Source: Brachypterus glaber (taxonomy: Eukaryota > Arthropoda > Insecta > Coleoptera > Kateretidae). From it: a DNA stretch of 64,000 bases. The stretch covers positions 1,116,001 to 1,180,000 of the forward strand of contig OY294051.1 in NCBI GenBank assembly GCA_958510825.1. The letters are read 5' to 3'. Of the stretch, positions 43,476 through 54,391 are shown in pieces (the stretch's first letter is position 1; each line of letters begins with the position of its first letter). The notes beneath the pieces are model-generated. The model searched no databases. It was not told the DNA's origin and saw only the letters and a list, made by a program, of their open reading frames with translations. Position numbers and translations under genes: made by a program.

Positions 43476-43512
43476 CTGAAGATGTCTCTAGTAGTAAGAG
43501 ACGAAACGTCGG
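43476..43512 (+). ncRNA. Stem-loop after the Penelope frame; weak hammerhead resemblance
   Basis: CTGAAGA, one extra T, a perfect 6-bp stem GTCTCT / AGAGAC with a 7-nt loop, then GAAAC and GTCGG. Hammerhead ribozymes have CUGANGA, stem II, GAAA; they are known in Penelope-like elements. Here the extra T after CTGAAGA and the lack of an obvious stem III partner argue against a complete ribozyme. It may instead be a conserved structural piece of the element's 3' region. Confidence 0.3.
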
Positions 43513-44151
43513 AAAGTGAAAATTCATTAACACGGTCTAAACCCGAAAGTGAAAGTTCTTTATATCTTAATGGCCGTGAAAGCTTAAAATCTAAAAGTAA
43601 CACATAATTAACACTTAAGTTAAACAGTAACTTGTAATTGTAAAAATTAGACATAATAATTGGTGATTGCTCTGTTTTATGATTTAAAAAAAGTATTTAA
43701 TTGTATTATTAAGTTTTTAAACCTTTTTCAGATAAAACTCTACTATTCTACGGTGTTTTGTTTTGACCACATCGATATATAAACCTAATAGTATTATATT
43801 GGTTTGGATATACCTACTTATATAGAGATCTTTCCAATTCAAGTTATTAGTTTTTTTTTTCTTGGTTTGACTTATTTTATTTCATTGGTTTGCGGTATTT
43901 TAACAACTTTATTTTTGCAGTTTTATAGTGAAGTCAAAGAACTCATTTCATATTATTAAAATCGATTTTAAAATTTCTTTTCTCAATGTTAAATAGCGCA
44001 GATCTAATAAAAGAAAAATTGTACAATCAAATACATGTGACCGATCAAAAAAAACAAACAATTATTACCAAATACACAAAGCAAAAAGTCTCCAGATTAG
44101 AAGAAGCATGAGTAGTTGTTTATATTGATAACCGATTTAGGGATTTTTGTT
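43513..44151. other. No gene seen
   Basis: Probably partly Penelope 3' sequence (to about 43610), then AT-rich DNA. Confidence 0.3.
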
Positions 44152-44705
44152 TTGGGTTGAAATTACAACATTCGCCATGTTTAAAATTCAAAGAACAAAT
44201 TATATTTTGATATATTTTTCTCTTTTTCACCACAAGTAACCAAGCTACAATTTTAACACGGTAAAAATTAACCTAAAAAAATATTTTGTAGGAAATTAAA
44301 CTTTAAAGCGGCCGACCCCAGTAGCGCAATGGTACCGCGTTTGATTACGGATCCTGGGGTTGTGGGTTCGAGCCCCACATAGAGCATGGATTTTTATAGT
44401 GGTGTAAATAGTCGGTAGATGGAACTACGATGACTAACTGTAATGTGGGTTGCAGGTGAAACTGTAAACACATTTCAGGGTGGATGCGAGTTCTGTTGAG
44501 GACCGTGCTTCGGAGGGCACGTAAAGATGGCGGTCCCGTCAATTAGGCCATAGCAGCGAAAAACGACGTTAAACAGTAAAACAAACAACAAACAAACAAA
44601 CTTTAAAGCGATGTTGATATTTGCACGGAAAACGTCAAGCGATTCATTTGTCCTGTTGCCAACCCAATAGAAAAAAAGTACCAACCTCTTATAGGCCTAT
44701 AAGAA
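44152..44705 (+). repeat. rep-F copy 1, split by a SINE
   Basis: GATTTTTGTTTTGG through AAATTAAACTTTAAAGCG (44310), then, after the SINE, ATGTTGATATTTGCACGGAA through CCTCTTATAGGCCTAT. The reverse copy at 48048-48369 has the two halves joined. No coding content. Confidence 0.85.
44311..44597 (+). mobile_element. tRNA-derived SINE (second family) with 13-bp TSD
   Basis: Head GACCCCAGTAGCGCAATGGT contains an A box, and GTGGGTTCGAGCCCCAC is a textbook B box. The body includes GGACCGTGCTTCGGAGGGCA and GATGGCGGTC. The tail is ACGTTAAACAGTAAAAC with (AAAC)n. The target duplication AAACTTTAAAGCG lies at 44298-44310 and 44598-44610. The body is unrelated to the SINEs at 10.0 and 14.6 kb. The tail would fit mobilisation by a LINE with an AAAC-type end, which is inference. 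Confidence 0.92.
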
Positions 44706-44776
44706 CACGAAAAATGCATGTGATCATGAGCTTATAATAGTCGAAAAATAGAAAAAAAACTTATTACCGTGAACGA

Positions 44777-44979
44777 GGTATACTTTGAACTGGGGGGTAA
44801 ACTTTAAAAAGTTTATTTACATTAATTTAATAACTTTATTGTATCTAAATAATAGCGGGTGTTGTATCTGCATAACAGGGCTATCAAAATTTTTAGCTTT
44901 AAAATATTAATAATGTTGTTTAATTAATGTAAATAAACTTCTTAATCTGTTTAAAGTTTACCCCCCAGTTTAAGGTACG
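44777..44979. mobile_element. About 200-bp foldback element
   Basis: AACTGGGGGGTAAACTTTAA (left) pairs with GTTTAAAGTTTACCCCCCAG (right), and GTTTATTTACATTAAT with ATTAATGTAAATAAAC. Stem about 55 bp with one bulge. Confidence 0.85.
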
Positions 44980-45349
44980 TTATTATACATTCAATGTTCG
45001 AAGAAAAAAAAATCCACCAAATCGTGTTAAAGCCTTAAAGTGGCCACAAACGACCCGCCTGCCCTATTTAAATAGGGGTAAATTTACTTTAATTAGGTTT
45101 TTTTCTTTGTACAAGATAAATATAAATCAACAAATCCACAAAAAATAATAAATACTTCTGTATAGTTATTAATATATGTATTTCTTAATATCTGCACACC
45201 TGTATCACATTACGAAATTATTATCAATACAAATGGGTGCCTAGTTTTAAGATTTGCATTAATTTAATTATTGATATTGATTTATTGCAGTGGACAACGA
45301 GTTTTTGCATCTAGAAATGCAATAAAGCTAGTGTTACATCATGCATTTT
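44980..45349. other. No feature seen
   Basis: AT-rich spacer. Confidence 0.3.
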
Positions 45350-45780
45350 GGCAAGCAGGGTTGACGCGAGTGATTTTTTTTGTGGGGGAGCAGGAAAACA
45401 TTTCCTACAACAACAAAACAAAATTTTATCTAATTGAGGAATTTTCCAACTTCGAACAAAGCTTTAACCCTGAAAATGTTAATGACTAAAGAAAATGGTC
45501 CTCGCCTCTGGAAAAAAGATTCACCCCTGACGGAAAATTTGAATGACTAAAAAACGAGGTTCTCAACTCTACCGCTCCGATTTTCCCGACTAGTAATTTT
45601 AATGACTTAAAAAAAAACTCATCGCCCCTGCAAATTTGCCAACTATCCAATTTTGGAGGCTACCCCAGCCCCTCTGGGGACATTCCTGAGATCATCAACT
45701 ATACTTTTTTTCTATGTAGACTAGTCTTTTCCACTCAAGCATGGTTGTGGGGGTGCCCCACTATTCCCCCCCCCCCCCCA
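45350..45780 (+). repeat. rep-L copy 2
   Basis: Repeated AATGACTAAA / AATGACTTAA words spaced about 60 bp (45480, 45543, 45600), each followed by a CTCGCC- or CATCGCCCC-type word, as at 23565-23590. Ends in a 13-C run at 45765. Possibly a degenerate tandem array. Confidence 0.45.
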
Positions 45781-46950
45781 AGACAAAATTGGCCAATAAC
45801 AATAAAATAAGAGGCTCGATGGACCCATGAGCGAATTTTATCTAAAATATCTTCAACATTGCATACACTAAAAAATATTTCCTGCATTTTAATTACCGGC
45901 AATCGGTACCAGAATGTTACAAGAAAATTGTAAAATTTTACCAAATTTCATACCGTATTTTTAAAATAATATTACAATTTTAAAACTTGATATTAGGATA
46001 TTAGGATATTACGTTGTCATCGTAGAGAGTAAATTTAAAGGCTTAGTTAAACTGATTAATTGATTTAGATTGAAGATGTAGTTGAATTTCCTTTAACGAG
46101 TCTTTCCACCTTGGAAATTATAAAAATAATCTTTTTTTAAACATTTTTTTATATATAGAAAGAAAAAAGATATCATTGTGAAATTTTGTAGGTATTTTTA
46201 TTCATATTCAAAGAATACAAATAAAATTTCTTTGGATTTTTAAAACATTTTCAAACTAAAACGTCCGCCATTTTGTTATTTTTTGTCCAAAAATGTTTCT
46301 TCTAGATAGGGTTATAGCTACTTCATTACTGAATAATAGTTTTTCTAGAGATAGAAAGACCTCTTAAAACAGTAAAAATTCGGTTTAAATCATATTAGTC
46401 CAATATCGTGTAAAATACCTAAAATTAGGTCCGAGAAAGACTATAAACTAAATAAATAAATAAATAAATAAATATGAATTCAGTAATCATATCTTAACAT
46501 TACTCTCTAATTTAGCCCACATTTTTTACAGTGTATAAGGTAATATATTAAATGACTAAGATTTCATGACATCATATGTATATAAATATCGGTACTTACC
46601 TTTAAACAAAAACCATAAAGCTATATCCCAATGATATTCTGAAAAAAAAAGAATTCATATTTAATAAATGATATTCCATGGCAAAATAAATGATCGATAA
46701 TTTTTACATATATTTCAACATATAAGAGTAAATTATGACTACAAAATATCGTCAAAATAACTTTTAAATCATAATTTGATACCTGTGTTCAATGAACTAG
46801 GTTATTGTAGATTTGCATTTTTCATATTCCAGTATATTGGATCTAAAAGCCTATATATTTTTTCTGAAATAAAGCATATTAAATAATAATCTTGTAAGAT
46901 AATGAAGCCACGCTCTAAATTTTGCCTAACATCTACCTACCTTTCCGAGC
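45781..46950. other. No gene; small tandem repeats
   Basis: GATATTAG tandem triplet at about 45990-46010 and (AAAT)n at 46450-46473. Otherwise AT-rich. Confidence 0.4.
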
Positions 46951-47298
46951 TAATTGCAGTTAAAGAGAAAATTTCACGTTGTAAGCATCAAAAATAGGAA
47001 CTAAAAATGCATTAATAAAAATGTTAATACTGCAGGGTGATTTTTCATTAAAAACTGGAAAAAAAAGCTTGTATACATCAAGGTTCGAAAATCAGTTTAA
47101 TGAGTACTACGGCCTACTAAAGAATAAGAGTTTTTAAGGGACCTTAGCTCCCTTAAAACCTGTTTATTTATGTAAAGGAACTTTTTTTCATTAATTTTGA
47201 TGTACAATCGCTCTGCAGTATTAAAATTTTTATTGGCGCATGTTTTAGTTCCTATTTTGGATGCTCAGAACTTGACATTTTCTCTTTAACTTCAATTA
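46951..47298. mobile_element. 348-bp foldback element (rep-J type)
   Basis: Arms of about 95 bp: TAATTGCAGTTAAAGAGAAA at left pairs with TTTCTCTTTAACTTCAATTA at right; ATAGGAACTAAAA and TAATACTGCAG pair further in. The left arm is also matched by 58765-58860. Confidence 0.85.
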
Positions 47299-47926
47299 TA
47301 TCGAGAACGGTTGGACCTATTACATAGGGAGTACCGTTTTGATGTATTTTTCACTAAAGAATCATATTTTATTGAGATAATGTCAAAAAAATTACAAACA
47401 CACACTTTGGGGCAAAAAAGTAACATAAAAAAAATAATTTCTAGTAATTTTTGCTAATAAAAGTATGTAAAGAATGTAAAAAATTAAATATTTAATTCTT
47501 GCAGTCATTTCGAAGTCTTTTCATAGACATTTAGTGTTCATTATTTCTACGGAGCAAATATTCCTGCAAATGTAACTCGGACTGTTATTAATTATGCGAT
47601 ATTTACCATTCATTTGTTATGATAATATCTTTCTTTCAGGAAATAAATAAATTCAATTAATTATAACTATAGGTACATATTGACAAAAATAATACATTAT
47701 AATACAATATGATAGCTTATCTTACTGCCTATTATAATATAAGAAATAGTAACTATTTAGTTTTCGTTGCAATATCTGATTAGGAATAGTAGGTATATTT
47801 GTTATTAATTAAGTAGGTATGTTTGTAATCATAACATGGCGCAGTAGGAACGGTTTTATTTAAAATAATGTAAATTCCGAATGTTTTTATTTATTAATAT
47901 CTCTTTTTTCTCCATACTGCCCTACT
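47299..47926. other. No feature seen
   Basis: Very AT-rich. Confidence 0.3.
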
Positions 47927-48047
47927 AAGCTAGAAAGCAGTAACTCCATTTGTCACATAGCGACGTTTTCACGTCAACTCTGATGTAATATTTTGAAAAC
48001 GCTGCTATTGACAAATTGAATTACTGCTTTCTAGATTAGTCGGGCAG
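47927..48047. repeat. 121-bp palindrome, hairpin core with outer arms type 2
   Basis: Outer arms CTGCCCTACTAAGCTAGAAA / TTTCTAGATTAGTCGGGCAG (about 28 bp, two mismatches) enclose the same core as 38483-38554 (CATTTGTCA, GACGTTTTCACGTCAACTCT, GATGTAATATTTTGAAAA). The outer arms do not match those at 38451. The right edge abuts the end of rep-F. Confidence 0.88.
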
Positions 48048-48369
48048 AATAGGCCTATAAGAGGTTAGTACTTTATTCTTTTAGGTTGGTAACAGGACAA
48101 ATAAATATTGTTTAACGTTTCCCGTGCAAATGTCAACATCGCTTTGGAGTTTAATTTTCTTTATTCTGAATAAGCATATATGTATAGTATATATATATAT
48201 ATATAACTACAAAATGTTGTTATTAGGATAATTTTTAATGTGTTAAAATTGTGGCTTGGTTACTTGTAGTGAAAAAGAGAAGAGCTGACTATAAAAAATA
48301 TCAAAATATAATTTATTCTTTTAATTTCAAAAATGGCGCAAATTGTAATTCCAAACCAAAACAAAAATC
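48048..48369 (-). repeat. rep-F copy 2, uninterrupted (empty site for the SINE)
   Basis: Reverse of 44152-44705 without the SINE: AAATTAAACTCCAAAGCG runs directly into ATGTTGACATTTGCACGG. A (TA)n tract at about 48188-48204 is unique to this copy. Confidence 0.85.
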
Positions 48370-48877
48370 AATTTAAATGAACGTTTTTTTAAATTTTGGA
48401 CAAAATAGGAAAAATAGTATAAAAAACTCTTTTCATAACATGTTTTTAGCGCACTAGTCAGATTTATTTGCTACCTTTAATTTTATTGGAAAAATTAATT
48501 GAGTTAACCAATTTTTAATAAAATTAACGTAATTATACACGAACATTACAATTCAACAATTAATAACAATTAAACCAAATTATATTTTTCTCTTCACATT
48601 ACACGTACCTCAAAGAAAGAAAAACCAGTTTTTGACTACATCACGAGTACTTCTGAAGAAGGTACTTCAAAATAACCATTAATCTTTTATAATTGAAGGT
48701 TGTAGGATCAAAAAACAATATCTCAATTTTCTTCAAAGTAATATCTTCTAAAAAATTGTTTGTTTGTTTTGGACTGTTTCTTATATTCTTTTATAATTTT
48801 TTGAAAAGGAGCATCATTAAAACATTTTTTACTATGATATGATTTTTTTAAATAATTTTTGCTTAATTTGTAAAAGA
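48370..48877. other. No feature seen
   Basis: AT-rich. Confidence 0.3.
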
Positions 48878-48995
48878 TTTACCAAAACAATTCCAGACTG
48901 GATAGAACTTTGGATAATTAAATATGGTCCAAATTTGAAGTGTTTAGCTTCGAAGCGTTCTTAAGTTATCTTGGTCACAAATTTCACAGATAGAT
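48878..48995 (+). repeat. rep-Q copy
   Basis: GATTTACCAAAACAATTCCA, GGAACTTTGGAT-like, TGGTCCAAATTTGAAGTGTT, AAGCGTTCTTAAGTTATCTT. The most complete of the rep-Q modules. Confidence 0.6.
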
Positions 48996-49643
48996 TTTTT
49001 TACCAATAATGCTTTAATAAAAAAAAATAAAAAAATAAAGCCTTATAACGCAACTGGGAAACTAAAAGCAATAAAATGTATAATATTTTTACTAACGCAA
49101 GACTTTCCTCGGGAAAAGTAAAATTAAACATTGATTGTTTTGGACCCAGAGGCCTCAATTAATCTTCTTTCTTCTTTGACGATCTTAATGATAATTATTA
49201 TAATCTGTTGATATTATCTTTATAAATGACCAGACAGTGACTGTTTAATTAATAATAATCCATATTACAACAATGTAAATCTAACAATGTAAATTTTAAT
49301 GATATGTACACACCGAGAAATGATATGTAAATCCAATGAACCACAATTATTTGGAAAATATGAAATCACGGAAAAAAAAACAGTTAAATAGTTGAATACG
49401 GAGATATGTATTTGTCTGGTTGCTGTAACCAGATATCTGGCAAGGACTAGACAAATTGTTGTTCTTACCAGATTCTTACAATCTAAGTTAATTTTTTCTG
49501 GTTGTGTTGTTGTCCTAAACAGATTACCAAAACCAAACCAACCAAAAAAATATTTATTCTGTATGTAACTATTGATCAGTTTGTCCTAACAATATATGTT
49601 CTTTTTGTTAGTAAGCAGATCTTTAATTTTTGTAGTAAACTAG
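48996..49643. other. No feature seen
   Basis: AT-rich. Confidence 0.3.
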
Positions 49644-49866
49644 ATGAAACGTTGCAAGCACCCTGTCAAAACATCGACACTATTGTACACTAGAGCCATC
49701 TAGTTTGCAAATTTCAAACTAGGTGTTTTGTTTGATTTTAAATTCTGCACCTTTAAAACATTATATTCTAGAAAAAAAAACTGTATATAACATTTTTTAT
49801 AGGGCTTAAAAAGAGCTTTTATTTAAAATATAATTTTTTAAAATCGGGTTATAAATATGTGAGATA
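49644..49866 (+). repeat. rep-M copy 2
   Basis: Direct repeat of 35495-35715, 14.1 kb away. Confidence 0.8.
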
Positions 49867-49867
49867 T

Positions 49868-49990
49868 TACGACTCAGAATGATCTAAAACGTCGAGAAAT
49901 GTGAAAAAAAAACGTGGTCAAAGATTTTGACTTTCGGCGAAGATTTCAATACATCGGCACTCTTAGTAGCACTAAGTGCCGATGTAATTA
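49868..49990 (+). repeat. rep-R copy 2
   Basis: TACGACTCAGAATGATCTAA through GTGCCGATGTA matches 16360-16470. The end is a hairpin, ACATCGGCACT...AAGTGCCGATGT. It directly abuts rep-M. Confidence 0.6.
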
Positions 49991-50920
49991 ATATATTACT
50001 GATTTTAAGTAAATATTTCCCTGTGTGCAGTACGGAAACGAGTATTTATAAATGAATAAATCATACTATATATCAGCGCTTTAGAGATTTATGATATACT
50101 ATACTTTCGACTTAAATTTTTTACCAAAATAGCACTACAGGGCTTTCCGTTATACTTATCTTCTCATGCAAAGCTTCTTAGAAAGAGAACTTTTCTTATT
50201 TTTCTTCTTTTTACATGTATTAAGCTCTTAAACTATTCAACATTTTTTAAAAATTTGAGAAGTCTTAAATTATTTAAGTCAAATAACACAAGACCACAAA
50301 AAAAATGACAAATACTTTTAACCAGATTATATTTGTGCGCTAAAAACTAATTTGACAGTACAAAAGACGCCCAGCCAAATCTGACTGAACACTGATCTCA
50401 TATGTAAGATGCTTTTCCCATGTTTTAAATGCATGGCAACGCTCAATATCTTTCTAACTTAAAATGTGTTCAAGCCCAGTGTGCTCTATAGGGGAGATAT
50501 CCTTGAAAGGAACACTTTCTGTCCTTTTAGAGTGAATTCTTATTAAAAAGAGATAAATGGAAATGAAATATGCAGTAAAATAGTTCATTCAAGGAAATGA
50601 AATTTGACCCATTCAAGAGCAATAATATTATCAAAAAAAAATAGGCTAAAAATATTTACCTTTTTCTATAATATTCGATTATTTGATATATGTTGTTCTA
50701 GACTATTACATAAACCAAATTCAGACAATTTCCTTTTGACTTTCGTCAAAATTATTAAAAAAATTACTTTTGACTTGGTAAAACTGACTTGTTAAATTTA
50801 TCAAAAACCTAGCAGCCTAAACTTTGCCAATTTTTATTATTTCGTAACTGCACATGTAGGGCCATCTAAGCATAGTAACAAAAACCAAAAATTACGAAGC
50901 ATAGTTCAGAAACAGGCACT
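49991..50920. other. No feature seen
   Basis: AT-rich; a 63-residue frame at 50604 is low complexity. Confidence 0.3.
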
Positions 50921-50961
50921 GTCCCATTCAATAATATGTCCCATTCAATAATATGTCCCAT
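50921..50961 (+). repeat. 17-bp tandem repeat, 2.4 copies
   Basis: GTCCCATTCAATAATAT repeated head to tail. Confidence 0.85.
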
Positions 50962-51360
50962 TGATGGGTATTTCCCCCTACACCGTTAAATGAAGAATGT
51001 AAGTACATTTCTAGAAATTAATCCCAGAGTTATAAAGTTAATTATGCATCAAATTTGAGAAAAAACTTGTTGCACTTAATATGACCATGAATAAACATAG
51101 GAGTATAAAGTACTTGTTTTAATTACAGGAAAATGTAAATTACCATTACTAAACTTGCATCGGTCTGAATGTAATGCAACAGTTGGTAATATTGCTTTTA
51201 ATTTGAATTTAAAATTTTTAAAACGGAAAATATCGCAGAAAATTGAAATAATGAAGTAAATACAATGTAGCAACAATTGGCAAATTCAAATGACCACGAA
51301 GAATTATAAATATTACTTAAAGAGTTCTTGAGTTAGCACTATTATTTTAAAAAAATGCAT
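50962..51360. other. No feature seen
   Basis: AT-rich spacer. Confidence 0.3.
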
Positions 51361-51555
51361 AAGAGAACATTCGAGTATTACGTAACGCAAATTGTAGCAA
51401 AATTTATACACTCTTAAGCCGGTTCTCACCTTATTAAAGGCTGTAGGGGTTTCATATTTTGGCTATTGGGGGGGTTTTAGGGGGGTAGCCAAACTTTAAA
51501 ATCTCTATAGAATTTTGATACAATTCGCGTTACGTAATACTTGAACGTTCCCTAA
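51361..51555. mobile_element. rep-K MITE, complete (about 195 bp)
   Basis: Left end AGAGAACATTCGAGTATTAC then GTAACGCAAATTG; right end CGCGTTACGTAATACTTGAA then CGTTCCCTAA. TIRs of about 40 bp. G-rich centre (TATTGGGGGGGTTTTAGGGG). Lone ends of this family occur at 34024, 56450-56552 and 58926-58973. Target duplication not resolved. Confidence 0.8.
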
Positions 51556-52382
51556 CTAACAAAAATTTTTATTGTGGAAAGAACAACTTAAACGTCCATC
51601 TACAAATTTAAGTATATTGAAATAGTAGTTTTCGTACGATCTAGTGTACACGAAATAAAGAAAAATGCATGTTCACTATATATCCTCGTGAGGATATATT
51701 TCTATCGCACGAGTACATAGAGCATATTTGAATGAAATGACAACTATGCACACTCATATATCCAAACGAGTACACATAGCTTTCATTTTGATAAAACTCA
51801 TTTGACGTGTATAAAATTTGAAATGTCAAAATTAAACACAGGTAATTCTTTAAAATATACATTTTTAAAGCGTCGAGACTGTAGATCGAACGAAAAATGT
51901 TGTTCGCAACTCGTTTGCGACAAGTCCTTAGTGCACGAGAATGAAGTTTTTTTGACGACGCGAAGCGAAGTCAAAAAATCAGTCGCTTACTCGATACGAA
52001 AACTACTAGATAAGGTGAAATAGAGACCTGCCTTAATTAAATCCTTTACAGAAACTTATTCCAGCATTTTGCTAGTGTTAGTACAAAATTGTTAGATGCA
52101 ATATTTCACAAAAAATCATTTTTTCTTTTTCCTTATAAGAAAATTGTATTATAGAATGGAATTTGACTTCAAATTATCCTCTGGAAACGAGAATGCTATA
52201 TATAGAGAAGACTAATTTAGATAATAGATTGCAGAAATTAGTGTGATGTCAAAATAAATTATTTACTGTAATTACAATATGGTCGACAGCTTCTTTCAGG
52301 TTAAGATAAGATCACTATTTTGATGAAATTATTTTAATAAATTCAAAAAAATTAATAATAATTTTAAAAGAATAGTTATTAT
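51556..52382. other. No gene; hairpin-rich, CpG-bearing patch
   Basis: ATATATCCTCGTGAGGATAT (51679-51700) is a perfect palindrome with 10-bp arms. At 51955-51981, TTTTTTGACGACGCGAAGCG runs into AAGTCAAAAAA, forming a stem. TCGCAACTCGTTTGCGA lies at 51905. These may mark a decayed foldback around 51650-52020. Confidence 0.45.
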
Positions 52383-52790
52383 AATAATTCTTTATTCCAG
52401 CCCAGAGGGCCATATACAAAAAATACAAAACATACAAAATAACTACAAGAAAATTAATAATTATTAATTTTTAATTATAATTAGCCAATATACAAAAGTT
52501 CAAAAGAGCTACCGTCCCCCCATTAAAACTCTACTCCAGGTTTGCCATAGACTGGAACGCCATAGAATGTCACTCCTCAGCAGAGCCACAATAAAGAGGT
52601 TGGAAGATTTATACAGCCGATCGCGGAACCCAAAAGCCCGAAATCTACGAATAGCTAGGAAGTCATTAACACGAGCCGTTGCAAACATTTCACTAGCACT
52701 AGAAAATCTCGGTATGTTATTTAAGTCTAAACGCATTATTATAGCACACGCGCAGATTATTCTACCATCCCAGTGTGGTAGAGCGTATTA
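52383..52790 (-). pseudogene. LINE 3' end and ORF2 C-terminal remnant
   Basis: Minus strand reads NNLRVCYNNAMRL, then PRFSSASEMFATARVNDFLA and FGFRDRLYKSSNLFIVALLR, parallel to the 21794-22125 fragment (PRYNSASEIFALARVDSL). A stop codon lies upstream (before NNLRVCYNN). The 3' end is GGGCTGGAATAAAGAATTAT. An older copy of the same or a sister LINE family. Confidence 0.8.
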
Positions 52791-53600
52791 TATCTCGAGA
52801 TGCGTAGCACCGAGAGATATAAGAGTGTGAGGTTATAATAGTTTTTCATAGTTTTTCTACCGTGGTTTATAAATTATTTTTTTCACTTCTAGCACATTTC
52901 TTCTCATAATTAAACCTTTTTATATCAGTAATAATGTAAAATGCTTCTAGACCACTTTGAAAATCTCGAAAAGTGATATATGATATTTTTGATAAAAAGT
53001 GTCTTTTGGCACAACTACCAATATTCATTAGTTTAAGTGCTATAGACTTTTGCAGATCTCGAGCTAGCTTGTCCGGTATTCTTTTTATCAGTTTTTTAAG
53101 TTTTGAGAACAGCTAGCATTTTTACTGTTAAATTCATTTTCAGCGCCTAAAAATGTAAGAAAACTTTAGTATGATTAAGAGAAACTGACTTTTTTTATTT
53201 TTGTGGGCCAGTGTTATTTTTCGTATAGAAAATCGTACCAAAAATATTGATCCAAAACGATAAACATGTCTGCTTTTTCTTCATTTGGCGATATTATCAC
53301 CGCAAAGCGCCGCGTATTGTTGGACAATTAAAAAGTACTGAACTTTTTAGGGCAACACAATGCAAGGAAGATGAATGTGTCGCTCTCTGTTAGAAATATA
53401 ATAGAAGACAAAAGCTGTGATTTCATAATACGCAATAAAATTAATAATTACGATATCAATATAATTTATAATGTTTATTCTGTCGAACTTTTTGTTTAAA
53501 GCATTAGTTATGAATCGATTAATGTAGCTATATATTAACTTTTATTGCGTGTAACAAAATTGATGTATTAAACATTTAAATTAATTACTGTGTTTCGCCT
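52791..53600. other. No gene seen
   Basis: TTATATCTC / GAGATATAA hairpin at 52787-52821, then AT-rich DNA. Confidence 0.35.
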
Positions 53601-53606
53601 GATATA

Positions 53607-54391
53607 CAGTGCGGTCCAAAAGTCACCCCCCCCCCTCTTAACTTTTGAACCAGTTGAGATATCGACTTTAAATTTGGAACTTTTAAATAAGACAACAAAC
53701 TATCTTTTAGCATATATTTAATACTTTCAGCTCTTAAAATGTGGGCAGGGGGCATAGGGGCACATTTTAGCATTTTAGCATATATTTGATATTTTCAGCT
53801 ATTAAAATGTGGGCAGGGGTGCGTGTGGGGACATTTTTTTAAATGGAAAGGGGGGGTCGTGTAATAGATCATTTTAAAGCTTATAAAATTCTTCATTTAA
53901 CTCCATATTTTTAAATAAAAAAAATTTTTTGGTTTAAAATGGGGTTGAAAATGGGTATTAATATCAAAATTCCTCTAAAAAAACAAATAATTTTTAAAAA
54001 ATGCCTAATTTCATCATAAAAAATGTTAATTATACTTTTAAACTAATTTCAGTTGACATAAATAAAAATTTATAAAAAAAAACTTAAAAAATCGAATATT
54101 TTAGCACAAAAAATTGAAAAATCAAAAACTTAAAAAACATTTTTAAAAAAATTAAAAATGTTAGTTTAAATAGAGAATTTTATAAGCTTTAAAATGATGT
54201 ATCACACGACCCCCCTTTCCATTTAAAAAAATGTCCCCACACGCACCCCTGCCCACATTTTAAGAGCTGAAAATATCAAATATATGCTAATAAATAGTTT
54301 AAGTTGTGTTATTTAAGAGTTCTAAATTTGAAGTCGATATCTCAACTCGTTCAAAAGTTAAAAGAGGGGGGGTGACTTTTGGACCGCACTG
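53607..54391. mobile_element. Tc1-like foldback element, copy 1 (785 bp)
   Basis: TIRs start CAGTGCGGTCCAAAAGTCAC and are flanked by TA on both sides (53605-53606, 54392-54393). Pairing continues for about 300 bp into each arm (for example GATATCGACTT, AAAATGTGGGCAGGGG, AATGGAAAGGGGGG and complements), so most of the element is palindromic. The left arm has an internal tandem duplication of about 80 bp (53708-53830). The CAGTGC...CCAAAAGT start resembles Tc1-type ends. There is no transposase. Confidence 0.9.

Noticed and set aside
43476..43512. Complete hammerhead ribozyme
   Set aside because: Stem II and core words look right but an extra T and lack of a stem III partner leave it incomplete; listed only as a stem-loop.
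52567..52830. 87-residue plus-strand frame
   Set aside because: Antisense shadow of a LINE fragment whose recognisable motifs are on the minus strand.
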